Shown here: positions 53,501 through 64,000 of the stretch, one piece after another | Layout: each line of letters opens with the position of its first letter | How positions within the stretch are numbered: the stretch's first letter is position 1 | NCBI GenBank assembly: GCA_964057225.1 | Contig: CAXKVF010000075.1 | Location: forward strand, 434,001 to 498,000 | Length of the DNA stretch: 64,000 nt | DNA from: Auanema rhodensis | Lineage: Eukaryota > Nematoda > Chromadorea > Rhabditida > Rhabditidae | Reading direction: 5' to 3' | Notes under the pieces: generated by a model | Seen by the model: the letters and a program-made list of their open reading frames with translations, nothing else | Told to the model about the DNA's origin: nothing | Databases searched by the model: none | Made by a program: the position numbers and the translations under genes

Positions 53501-56500
53501 AAGAACAAATTTTTATTGATATTGGTTCATGGTAACCATGACTTTGAAATTTACGTGAACTTTAAAATATGCTAATTAAATGTACACGTGATGTGCACTT
53601 GGTATGTAACTCGCTTCACGTGAAAGATAAAGAGATGCGGTTTTCAAAATTAGATTCCCCATGTCCATATTAGTCTAAAAACAAACTTTTATTGATATTG
53701 GTTCATGGTAACCATGACTTTGAAATTTACGTGAACTTTAACTTATGCTAATTAAATGTACACGTGATGTGCACTTGGTATGTAACTCGCTTCACGTGAA
53801 AGATAAAGAGATGCGGTTTTCAAAATTGAATTCCCCATGTCCATATTAGTCTAAAAACAAACTTTTATTGATATTGGTTCATGGTAACCATGACTTTGAA
53901 ATTTACGTGAACTTTAATTTATGCTAATTAAATGTACACGTGATGTGCACTTGGTATGTAACTCGCTTCACGTGAAAGATAAAGAGATGCGGTTTTCAAA
54001 ATTAGATTCCCCATGTCCATATCAGTCCAAAAACAAATTTTTATTGATATTGGTGCATGGTAACCATGACTTTGAAATTTACGTGAACTTTAAATTATGC
54101 TAATTAAATGTACACGTGATGTGCACTTGGTATGTAACTCGCTTCACGTGAAAGATAAAGAGATGCGGTTTTCAAAATTAGATTCCCCATGTCCATATTA
54201 GTCTAAAAACAAATTTTTATTGATATTGGTGCATGGTAACCATGACTTTGAAATTTACTTGAACTTTAAAATATGCTAATTAAATGTACACGTGATGTGC
54301 ACTTGGTATGTAACTCGCTTCACGTGAAAGATAAAGAGATGCGGTTTTCAAAATTAGATTCCCCATGTCCATATCAGTCTAAAAACAAATTTTTATTGAT
54401 ATTGGTTCATGGTAACCATGACTTTGAAATTTACGTGAACTTTAATTTATGCTAATTAAATGTACACGTGATGTGCACTTGGTATGTAACTCGCTTCACG
54501 TGAAAGATAAAGAGATGCGGTTTTCAAAATTAGATTCCCCATGTCCATATTAGTCTAAAAACAAATTTTTATTGATATTGGTGCATGGTAAGCATGACTT
54601 TGAAATTTACGTGAACTTTAAATTATGCTAATTAAATGTACACGTGATGTGCACTTGGTATGTAACTCGCTTCACGTGAAAGATAAAGAGATGCGGTTTT
54701 CAAAATTAGATTCCCCATGTCCATATTAGTCTAAAAACAAATTTTTATTGATATTGGTTCATGGTAACCATGACTTTGAAATTTACGTGAACTTTAATTT
54801 ATGCTAATTAAATGTACACGTGATGTGCACTTGGTATGTAACTCGCTTCACGTGAAAGATAAAGAGATGCGGTTTTCAAAATTAGATTCCCCATGTCCAT
54901 ATCAGTCTAAAAACAAATTTTTATTGATATTGGTGCATGGTAACCATGACTTTGAAATTTACGTGAACTTTAAATTATGCTAATTAAATGTACACGTGAT
55001 GTGCACTTGGTATGTAACTCGCTTCACGTGAAAGATAAAGAGATGCGGTTTTCAAAATTAGATTCCCCATGTCCATATTAGTCTAAAAACAAATTTTTTT
55101 TGATATTGGTTCATGGTAACCATGACTTTGAAATTTACGTGAACTTTAATTTATGCTAATTAAATGTACACGTGATGTGCACTTGGTATGTAACTCGCTT
55201 CACGTGAAAGATAAAGAGATGCGGTTTTCAAAATTAGATTCCCCATGTCCATATTAGTCTAAAAACAAATTTTTATTGATATTGGTGCATGGTAACCATG
55301 ACTTTGAAATTTACGTGAACTTTAAATTATGCTAATTAAATGTACACGTGATGTGCACTTGGTATGTAACTCGCTTCACGTGAAAGATAAAGAGATGCGG
55401 TTTTCAAAATTAGATTCCCCATGTCCATATTAGTCTAAAAACAAATTTCTATTGATATTGGTGCATGGTAACCATGACTTTGAAATTTACGTGAACTTTA
55501 AATTATGCTAATTAAATGTACACGTGATGTGCACTTGGTATGTAACTCGCTTCACGTGAAAGATAAAGAGATGCGGTTTTCAAAATTAGATTCCCCATGT
55601 CCATATTAGTCTAAAAACAAATTTCTATTGATATTGGTTCATGGTAACCATGACTTTGAAATTTACGTGAACTTTAATTTATGCTAATTAAATGTACACG
55701 TGATGTGCACTTGGTATGTAACTCGCTTCACGTGAAAGATAAAGAGATGCGGTTTTCAAAATTAGATTCCCCATGTCCATATTAGTCTAAAAACAAATTT
55801 TTATTGATATTGGTGCATGGTAACCATGACTTTGAAATTTACGTGAACTTTAAATTATGCTAATTAAATGTACACGTCATGTGCACTTGGTATGTAACTC
55901 GCTTCACGTGAAAGATAAAGAGATGCGGTTTTCAAAATTAGATTCCCCATGTCCATATTAGTCTAAAAACAAATTTTTATTGATATTGGTTCATGGTAAC
56001 CATGACTTTGAAATTTACGTGAACTTTAATTTATGCTAATTAAATGTACACGTGATGTGCACTTGGTATCTAACTCGCTTCACGTGAAAGATGAAGAGAT
56101 GCGGTTTTCAAAATTAGATTCCCCATGTCCATATTAGTCTAAAAACAAATTTTTATTGATATTGGTGCATGGTAACCATGACTTTGAAATTTACGTGAAC
56201 TTTAATTTATGCTAATTAAATGTACACGTGATGTGCACTTGGTATGTAACTCGTTTCACGTGAAAGATAAAGAGATGCGGTTTTCAAAATTAGATTCCCC
56301 ATGTCCATATTAGTCTAAAAACTAATTTTTATTGATATTGGTTCATGGTAACCATGACTTTGAAATTTACGTGAACTTTAATTTATGCTAATTAAATGTA
56401 CACGTGATGTGCACTTGGTATGTAACTCGCTTCACGTGAAAGATAAAGAGATGCGGTTTTCAAAATTAGATTCCCCATGTCCATATTAGTCTAAAAACAA

Positions 56501-58411
56501 ATTTTTATTGATATTGGTGCATGGTAACCATGACTTTGAAATTTACGTGAACTTTAAATTATGCTAATTAAATGTACACGTGATGTGCACTTGGTATGTA
56601 ACTCGCTTCACGTGAAAGATAAAGAGATGCGGTTTTCAAAATTAGATTCCCCATGTCCATATTAGTCTAAAAACAAATTTTTATTGATATTGGTTCATGG
56701 TAACCATGACTTTGAAATTTACGTGAACTTTAATTTATGCTAATTAAATGTACACGTGATGTGCACTTGGTATGTAACTCGCTTCACGTGAAAGATAAAG
56801 AGATGCGGTTTTCAAAATTAGATTCCCCATGTCCATATTAGTCTAAAAACAAATTTTTATTGATATTGGTTCATGGTAACCATGACTTTGAAATTTACGT
56901 GAACTTTAATTTATGCTAATTAAATGTACACGTGATGTGCACTTGGTATGTAACTCGCTTCACGTGAAAGATGAAGAGATGCGGTTTTCAAAATTAGATT
57001 CCCCATGTCCATATTAGTCTAAAAACAAATTTTTATTGATATTGGTGCATGGTAACCATGACTTTGAAATTTACGTGAACTTTAATTTATGCTAATTAAA
57101 TGTACACGTGATGTGCACTTGGTATGTAACTCGCTTCACGTGAAAGATAAAGAGATGCGGTTTTCAAAATTAGATTCCCCATGTCCATATTAGTCTAAAA
57201 ACAAATTTTTATTGATATTGGTTCATGGTAACCATGACTTTGAAATTTACGTGAACTTTAATTTATGCTAATTAAATGTACACGTGATGTGCACTTGGTA
57301 TGTAACTCGCTTCACGTGAAAGATGAAGAGATGCGGTTTTCAAAATTAGATTCCCCATGTCCATATTAGTCTAAAAACAAATTTTTATTGATATTGGTGC
57401 ATGGTAACCATGACTTTGAAATTTACGTGAACTTTAATTTATGCTAATTAAATGTACACGTGATGTGCACTTGGTATGTAACTCGCTTCACGTGAAAGAT
57501 AAAGAGATGCGGTTCTCAAAATTAGATTCCCCATGTCCATATTAGTCTAAAAACAAATTTTTATTGATATTGGTTCATGGTAACCATGACTTTGAAATTT
57601 ACGTGAACTTTAATTTATGCTAATTAAATGTACACGTGATGTGCACTTGGTATGTAACTCGCTTCACGTGAAAGATAAAGAGATGCGGTTTTCAAAATTA
57701 GATTCCCCATGTCCATATTAGTCTAAAAACAAATTTTTATTGATATTGGTTCATGGTAACCATGACTTTGAAATTTACGTGAACTTTAATTTATGCTAAT
57801 TAAATGTACACGTGATGTGCACTTGGTATGTAACTCGCTTCACGTGAAAGATAAAGAGATGCGGTTTTCAAAATTAGATTCCCCATGTCCATATTAGTCT
57901 AAAAACAAATTTTTATTGATATTGGTTCATGGTAACCATGACTTTGAAATTTACGTGAACTTTAATTTATGCTAATTAAATGTACACGTGATGTGCACTT
58001 GGTATGTAACTCGCTTCACGTGAAAGATAAAGAGATGCGGTTTTCAAAATTAGATTCCCCATGTCCATATTAGTCTAAAAACAAATTTTTATTGATATTG
58101 GTTCATGGTAACCATGACTTTGAAATTTACGTGAACTTTAATTTATGCTAATTAAATGTACACGTGATGTGCACTTGGTATGTAACTCGCTTCACGTGAA
58201 AGATAAAAAGATGCGGTTTTCAAAATTAGATTCCCCATGTCCATATTAGTCTAAAAACAAATTTTTATTGATATTGGTGCATGGTAACCATGACTTTGAA
58301 ATTTACGTGAACTTTAATTTATGCTAATTAAATGTACACGTGATGTGCACTTGGTATGTAACTCGCTTCACGTGAAAGATAAAGAGATGCGGTTTTCAAA
58401 ATTAGATTCCC
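50561..58411 (+). repeat. Satellite units in which site 174 switches between T and A
   Basis: Many units end in TTTAAATTATG (174A) in place of TTTAATTTATG, often as every second or third unit from 51.4 to 56.6 kb, and a few have TTTAAAATATG (near 53,386, 53,564 and 54,268). AATTGAATTCC units occur near 52,242 and 53,826. Three units (53921, 54273, 54801) have CAGTC where others have TAGTC. Site 61 G units occur near 56,091, 56,971 and 57,323. Nothing but satellite is visible. Confidence 0.85.
54400..55620 (+). repeat. Dispersed duplicate block, copy 1 (about 1.2 kb)
   Basis: GGTAAGCATG near 54,587, ATCAGTCTAA at 54901, the T-run AAATTTTTTT at 55091 and AAATTTCTATTG near 55,443 recur at a constant 6,760 bp downstream. 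That equals 39 units less the 104 bp missing at 60,524. A second AAATTTCTATTG unit follows here, at about 55,620, and is missing from the other copy. Confidence 0.87.
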
Positions 58412-59467
58412 CATGTCTATATTAGTCTAAAAACAAATTTTTATTGATATTGGTTCATGGTAACCATGACTTTGAAATTTACGTGAACTTTAATTTATGC
58501 TAATTAAATGTACACGTGATGTGCACTTGGTATGTAACTCGCTTCACGTGAAAGATAAAGAGATGCGGTTTTCAAAATTAGATTCCCCATGTCCATATTA
58601 GTCTAAAAACAAATTTTTATTGATATTGGTGCATGGTAACCATGACTTTGAAATTTACGTGAACTTTAAATTATGCTAATTAAATGTACACGTGATGTGC
58701 ACTTGGTATGTAACTCGCTTCACGTGAAAGATAAAGAGATGCGGTTTTCAAAATTAGATTCCCCATGTCCATATTAGTCTAAAAACAAATTTTTATTGAT
58801 ATTGGTGCATGGTAACCATGACTTTGAAATTTACGTGAACTTTAATTTATGCTAATTAAATGTACACGTGATGTGCACTTGGTATGTAACTCGCATCACG
58901 TGAAAGATAAAGAGATGCGGTTTCCAAAATTAGATTCCCCATGTCCATATTAGTCTAAAAACAAATTTTTATTGATATTGGTTCATGGTAACCATGACTT
59001 TGAAATTTACGTGAACTTTAATTTATGCTAATTAAATGTACACGTGATGTGCACTTGGTATGTAACTCGCTTCACGTGAAAGATAAAGAGATGCGGTTTT
59101 CAAAATTAGATTCCCCATGTCCATATTAGTCTAAAAACAAATTTTTATTGATATTGGTGCATGGTAACCATGACTTTGAAATTTACGTTAACTTTAATTT
59201 ATGCTAATTAAATGTACACGTGATGTGCACTTGGTATGTAACTCGCTTCACGTGAAAGATAAAGAGATGCGGTTTTCAAAATTAGATTCCCCATGTCCAT
59301 ATTAGTCAAAAAACAAATTTTTATTGATATTGGTGCATGGTAACCATGACTTTGAAGTTTACGTGAACTTTAATTTATGCTAATTAAATGTACACGTGAT
59401 GTGCACTTGGTATGTAACTCGCTTCACGTGAAAGATAAAGAGATGCGGTTTTCAAAATTAGATTCCC
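58412..59467 (+). repeat. 6-unit higher-order repeat, copy 1 (1,056 bp)
   Basis: CATGTCTATA at 58412, TTAAATTATG near 58,669, TCGCATCACG at 58891, GGTTTCCAAAA near 58,919, ACGTTAAC near 59,185, GTCAAAAAAC near 59,305 and GAAGTTTACG near 59,355 each recur at +1,056 bp (6 units). Seven shared rare variants in the same order make this one of the clearest and probably youngest events. Confidence 0.93.
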
Positions 59468-60523
59468 CATGTCTATATTAGTCTAAAAACAAATTTTTAT
59501 TGATATTGGTTCATGGTAACCATGACTTTGAAATTTACGTGAACTTTAATTTATGCTAATTAAATGTACACGTGATGTGCACTTGGTATGTAACTCGCTT
59601 CACGTGAAAGATAAAGAGATGCGGTTTTCAAAATTAGATTCCCCATGTCCATATTAGTCTAAAAACAAATTTTTATTGATATTGGTGCATGGTAACCATG
59701 ACTTTGAAATTTACGTGAACTTTAAATTATGCTAATTAAATGTACACGTGATGTGCACTTGGTATGTAACTCGCTTCACGTGAAAGATAAAGAGATGCGG
59801 TTTTCAAAATTAGATTCCCCATGTCCATATTAGTCTAAAAACAAATTTTTATTGATATTGGTGCATGGTAACCATGACTTTGAAATTTACGTGAACTTTA
59901 ATTTATGCTAATTAAATGTACACGTGATGTGCACTTGGTATGTAACTCGCATCACGTGAAAGATAAAGAGATGCGGTTTCCAAAATTAGATTCCCCATGT
60001 CCATATTAGTCTAAAAACAAATTTTTATTGATATTGGTTCATGGTAACCATGACTTTGAAATTTACGTGAACTTTAATTTATGCTAATTAAATGTACACG
60101 TGATGTGCACTTGGTATGTAACTCGCTTCACGTGAAAGATAAAGAGATGCGGTTTTCAAAATTAGATTCCCCATGTCCATATTAGTCTAAAAACAAATTT
60201 TTATTGATATTGGTGCATGGTAACCATGACTTTGAAATTTACGTTAACTTTAATTTATGCTAATTAAATGTACACGTGATGTGCACTTGGTATGTAACTC
60301 GCTTCACGTGAAAGATAAAGAGATGCGGTTTTCAAAATTAGATTCCCCATGTCCATATTAGTCAAAAAACAAATTTTTATTGATATTGGTGCATGGTAAC
60401 CATGACTTTGAAGTTTACGTGAACTTTAATTCATGCTAATTAAATGTACACGTGATGTGCACTTGGTATGTAACTCGCTTCACGTGAAAGATAAAGAGAT
60501 GCGGTTTTCAAAATTAGATTCCC
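59468..60523 (+). repeat. 6-unit higher-order repeat, copy 2 (ends at a truncated unit)
   Basis: This is the counterpart of copy 1: CATGTCTATA at 59468, TCGCATCACG at 59947, GGTTTCCAAAA near 59,975, ACGTTAAC near 60,241, GTCAAAAAAC near 60,361 and GAAGTTTACG near 60,411. The last unit also has TTTAATTCAT at about 60,425, with no 79C partner, and then runs into the 104-bp deletion. The right end of the repeat therefore coincides with a rearrangement breakpoint. Confidence 0.92.
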
Positions 60524-60545
60524 GTGATGTGCACTTGGTATGTAA
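60515..60545 (+). other. Truncated unit junction: 104-bp deletion
   Basis: The sequence passes from AGATTCCC (unit site 91) directly to GTGATGTGCAC (unit site 20), removing sites 92-176 and 1-19 and leaving 72 bp in place of 176. The anchors at 60433 and 60681 are 248 bp apart (176 + 72), which confirms the size. At most one C is shared at the join, so this is not an in-register unequal exchange. It looks like end joining. Confidence 0.95.
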
Positions 60546-61159
60546 CTCGCTTCACGTGAAAGATAAAAAGATGCGGTTTTCAAAATTAGATTCTCCATGT
60601 CCATATTAGTCTAAAAACAAATTTTTATTGATATTGGTGCATGGTAACCATGACTTTGAAATTTACGTGAACTTTAATTTATGCTAATTAAATGTACACG
60701 TGATGTGCACTTGGTATGTAACTCGCTTCGCGTGAAAGATAAAGAGATGCGGTTTTCAAAATTAGATTCCCCATGTCCATATTAGTCTAAAAACAAATTT
60801 TTATTGATATTGGTGCATGGTAACCATGACTTTGAAATTTACGTGAACTTTAATTTATGCTAATTAAATGTACACGTGATGTGCACTTGGTATGTAACTC
60901 GCTTCACGTGAAAGATAAAGAGATGCGGTTTTCAAAATTAGATTCCCCATGTCCATATTAGTCTAAAAACAAATTTTTATTGATATTGGTGCATGGTAAG
61001 CATGACTTTGAAATTTACGTGAACTTTAAATTATGCTAATTAAATGTACACGTGATGTGCACTTGGTATGTAACTCGCTTCACGTGAAAGATAAAGAGAT
61101 GCGGTTTTCAAAATTAGATTCCCCATGTCCATATTAGTCTAAAAACAAATTTTTATTGA

Positions 61160-62215
61160 TATTGGTTCATGGTAACCATGACTTTGAAATTTACGTGAAC
61201 TTTAATTTATGCTAATTAAATGTACACGTGATGTGCACTTGGTATGTAACTCGCTTCACGTGAAAGATAAAGAGATGCGGTTTTCAAAATTAGATTCCCC
61301 ATGTCCATATTAGTCTAAAAACAAATTTTTATTGATATTGGTGCATGGTAAGCATGACTTTGAAATTTACGTGAACTTTAAATTATGCTAATTAAATGTA
61401 CACGTGATGTGCACTTGGTATGTAACTCGCTTCACGTGAAAGATAAAGAGATGCGGTTTTCAAAATTAGATTCCCCATGTCCATATTAGTCTAAAAACAA
61501 ATTTTTATTGATATTGGTTCATGGTAACCATGACTTTGAAATTTACGTGAACTTTAATTTATGCTAATTAAATGTACACGTGATGTGCACTTGGTATGTA
61601 ACTCGCTTCACGTGAAAGATAAAGAGATGCGGTTTTCAAAATTAGATTCCCCATGTCCATATCAGTCTAAAAACAAATTTTTATTGATATTGGTGCATGG
61701 TAACCATGACTTTGAAATTTACGTGAACTTTAAATTATGCTAATTAAATGTACACGTGATGTGCACTTGGTATGTAACTCGCTTCACGTGAAAGATAAAG
61801 AGATGCGGTTTTCAAAATTAGATTCCCCATGTCCATATTAGTCTAAAAACAAATTTTTTTTGATATTGGTTCATGGTAACCATGACTTTGAAATTTACGT
61901 GAACTTTAATTTATGCTAATTAAATGTACACGTGATGTGCACTTGGTATGTAACTCGCTTCACGTGAAAGATAAAGAGATGCGGTTTTCAAAATTAGATT
62001 CCCCATGTCCATATTAGTCTAAAAACAAATTTTTATTGATATTGGTGCATGGTAACCATGACTTTGAAATTTACGTGAACTTTAAATTATGCTAATTAAA
62101 TGTACACGTGATGTGCACTTGGTATGTAACTCGCTTCACGTGAAAGATAAAGAGATGCGGTTTTCAAAATTAGATTCCCCATGTCCATATTAGTCTAAAA
62201 ACAAATTTCTATTGA
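61160..62215 (+). repeat. Dispersed duplicate block, copy 2 (about 1.1 kb)
   Basis: This is the counterpart of the block at 54400: GGTAAGCATG near 61,347, ATCAGTCTAA at 61661, AAATTTTTTT at 61851 and AAATTTCTATTG near 62,203. A GGTAAGCATG unit also lies 352 bp upstream, near 60,995, so a dimer was duplicated at the left end. One AAATTTCTATTG unit was lost at the right end. Confidence 0.87.
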
Positions 62216-62680
62216 TATTGGTTCATGGTAACCATGACTTTGAAATTTACGTGAACTTTAATTTATGCTAATTAAATGTACACGTGATGTGCACTTGGTA
62301 TGTAACTCGCTTCACGTGAAAGATAAAGAGATGCGGTTTTCAAAATTAGATTCCCCATGTCCATATTAGTCTAAAAACAAATTTTTATTGATATTGGTGC
62401 ATGGTAACCATGACTTTGAAATTTACGTGAACTTTAATTTATGCTAATTAAATGTACACGTGATGTGCACTTGGTATGTAACTCGCTTCACGTGAAAGAT
62501 GAAGAGATGCGGTTTTCAAAATTAGATTCCCCATGTCCATATTAGTCTAAAAACAAATTTTTATTGATATTGGTGCATGGTAACCATGACTTTGAAATTT
62601 ACGTGAACTTTAATTTATGCTAATTAAATGTACACGTGATGTGCACTTGGTATGTAACTCGCTTCACGTGAAAGATAAAG

Positions 62681-62710
62681 AGATGCGGTTATTGATACAC
62701 TTGGTATGTA
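62681..62710 (+). other. Truncated unit junction: double deletion of 48 and 74 bp
   Basis: The sequence reads GATGCGGTT, then ATTGATA, then CACTTGG. This equals unit sites up to 74, then 123-129, then 28 onward. Two deletions (75-122, and 130-176 plus 1-27) leave 54 bp of one unit. The anchors at 62617 and 62847 are 230 bp apart (176 + 54), which fits exactly. The left join shares TT; the right join has no shared base. Confidence 0.9.
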
Positions 62711-64000
62711 ACTCGCTTCACGTGAAAGATAAAGAGATGCGGTTCTCAAAAGTAGATTCCCCATGTCCATATTAGTCTAAAAACAAATTTTTATTGATAT
62801 TGGTGCATGGTAACCATGACTTTGAAATTTACGTGAACTTTAATTTATGCTAATTGAATGTACACGTGATGTGCACTTGGTATGTAACTCGCTTCACGTG
62901 AAAGATAAAGAGATGCGGTTCTCAAAATTAGATTCCCCATGTCCATATTAGTCTAAAAACAAATTTTTATTGATATTGGTGCATGGTAACCATGACTTTG
63001 AAATTTACGTGAACTTTAATTTATGCTAATTGAATGTACACGTGATGTGCACTTGGTATGTAACTCGCTTCACGTGAAAGATAAAGAGATGCGGTTTTCA
63101 AGATTAGATTCCCCATGTCCATATTAGTCTAAAAACAAATTTTTATTGATATTGGTTCATGGTAACCATGACTTTGAAATTTACGTGAACTTTAATTTAT
63201 GCTAATTAAATGTACACGTGATGTGCACTTGGTATGTAACTCGCTTCACGTGAAAGATAAAGAGATGCGGTTTTCAAAATTAGATTCCCCATGTCCATAT
63301 TAGTCTAAAAACAAATTTTTATTGATATTGGTTCATGGTAACCATGACTTTGAAATTTACGTGAACTTTAATTTATGCTAATTAAATGTACACGTGATGT
63401 GCACTTGGTATGTAACTCGCTTCACGTGAAAGATAAAGAGATGCGGTTTTCAAAATTAGATTCCCCATGTCCATATTAGTCTAAAAACAAATTTTTATTG
63501 ATATTGGTTCATGGTAACCATGACTTTGAAATTTACGTGAACTTTAATTTATGCTAATTAAATGTACACGTGATGTGCACTTGGTATGTAACTCGCTTCA
63601 CGTGAAAGATAAAGAGATGCGGTTTTCAAAATTAGATTCCCCATGTCCATATTAGTCTAAAAACAAATTTTTATTGATATTGGTGCATGGTAACCATGAT
63701 TTTGAAATTTACGTGAACTTTAATTTATGCTAATTAAATGTACACGTGATGTGCACTTGGTATGTAACTCGCTTCACGTGAAAGATAAAGAGATGCGGTT
63801 TTCAAAATTAGATTCCCCATGTCCATATTAGTCTAAAAACAAATTTTTATTGATATTGGTTCATGGTAACCATGACTTTGAAATTTACGTGAACTTTAAT
63901 TTATGCTAATTAAATGTACACGTGATGTGCACTTGGTATGTAACTCGCTTCACGTGAAAGATAAAAAGATGCGGTTTTCAAAATTAGATTCCCCATGTCC
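62711..64000 (+). repeat. Right-end satellite units
   Basis: These are ordinary 176-bp spaced units to the window end. The first two carry GGTTCTCAAAA and TAATTGAATG (62847 and 63023), a pair duplicated in adjacent units. Later units return to consensus. The last unit has GATAAAAAGATG. The array does not end here. Confidence 0.9.

Larger units (their letters stand above)
1..64000 (+). repeat. 176-bp satellite array spanning the whole window
   Basis: Every line of the window is the same 176-bp unit repeated head to tail. The anchor ATGCTAATTA starts at 69, 245, 421 and so on, and I count 363 unit starts up to 63903. The spacing is exactly 176 bp except for four 1-bp deletions (about 20,398, 27,261, 43,127 and 45,238) and two truncated units (about 60,524 and 62,691). 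No inverted unit, interruption by unrelated DNA, or array edge is visible. The consensus unit has 56 G+C of 176. Units commonly differ from their neighbours at 0-4 positions. By analogy with known satellites this is probably centromeric or pericentromeric heterochromatin, but nothing in the sequence itself proves a centromere. The family was not recognised. Confidence 0.99.

Noticed and set aside
60515-60545. Insertion of a mobile element at the 60,524 junction
   Set aside because: Both sides are satellite and the 72-bp remnant is fully explained as unit sites; no foreign sequence or target-site duplication.
15557-61743. Eight 60-codon open frames (starting at 15557, 25236, 32275, 40371, 53921, 54273, 54801 and 61561)
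   Set aside because: All are the same satellite frame. It starts at the unit's ATG and stops at the TAA of the next unit. In ordinary units a TAG at sites 103-105 closes it after 34 codons; in these eight that TAG is TGG, CAG or AAG by a single substitution. No ribosome-binding or promoter context, codon bias or conserved reading frame supports a gene.
1-64000. A giant repetitive protein encoded by the array
   Set aside because: 176 is not a multiple of 3, so the frame shifts every unit, and stops (TAA after ATGC, TAG at 103) recur in every unit.
1-64000. CRISPR array
   Set aside because: There are direct repeats but no unique spacers. The whole 176 bp is repeated, far longer than a CRISPR repeat-spacer unit.
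1-64000. Whole window as an assembly artefact of a collapsed or looped repeat
   Set aside because: Units carry private variants, graded offsets and nested duplications that a copying artefact would not generate. Individual large duplications still need read support.
1-64000. tRNA, rRNA or telomere repeats
   Set aside because: No tRNA or rRNA-like segment and no short telomeric tandem repeat was seen on either strand in the consensus unit or at the junctions.

Overview
The whole 64 kb window is one tandem satellite DNA array. No protein-coding gene, RNA gene, transposon, CRISPR array or unique sequence was found. The unit is 176 bp long, all copies run head to tail in one orientation, and the window starts and ends inside the array. 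Anchoring each unit at its ATGCTAATTA, I count 363 unit starts, from base 69 to base 63903. The consensus unit is about 32% G+C (56 of 176 bases). Neighbouring units usually differ at only a few positions. A long, homogeneous satellite of near-nucleosomal unit length suggests a eukaryotic centromere or other constitutive heterochromatin, read from a long-read assembly. I do not recognise the family. It is not human alpha satellite and not the Arabidopsis 178-bp repeat as I know them. Many plant and animal centromere satellites are 150-180 bp, so I leave the organism open.

Unit map (position 1 = A of ATGCTAATTA): CACGTG at 17-22, GTGCAC at 25-30, the palindrome TTCACGTGAA at 47-56, an A/T-rich stretch at about 106-131, and an odd dyad TCATGGTAACCATGA at 135-149. 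CpG steps lie at 19, 44, 51, 70 and 162. Recurrent variant sites are 24, 25, 40, 61, 79, 91, 103, 117, 122, 133, 135, 174 and 176. Variants at these sites give each unit a signature, and the signatures show higher-order structure.

Layout. 1-4644: mixed units with a marker unit (176C + 79C). 4645-9572: two near-identical 14-unit higher-order repeats. 9573-10980: units with GATTCACC. 10981-17316: two 18-unit blocks sharing a segment in which site 61 alternates A/G. About 16.1-29.15 kb: a tandem duplication of roughly 6.3 and 6.7 kb that shares a 1-bp deletion and many rare variants. 29-37 kb: the most diverged part, with short local duplications. 37-46 kb: several haplotype blocks repeated at 4-12 unit spacing. 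46-58 kb: homogeneous units in which site 174 often alternates T/A. 58.4-60.5 kb: a 6-unit tandem repeat ending at a truncated 72-bp unit. 60.5-62.7 kb: a block also present at 54.4-55.6 kb, ending at a second truncated unit (54 bp) near 62,690. 62.7-64 kb: ordinary units.

Nothing here acts as a gene. The structure fits repeated unequal exchange or replication slippage at every scale (1, 2, 5, 6, 8, 14 and about 36-40 units), with almost no indels within units. The strongest leads are the nested duplications, the strict conservation of unit length, the lack of CpG depletion, and the three CACGTG/ACGTGA elements plus one dyad in every unit.
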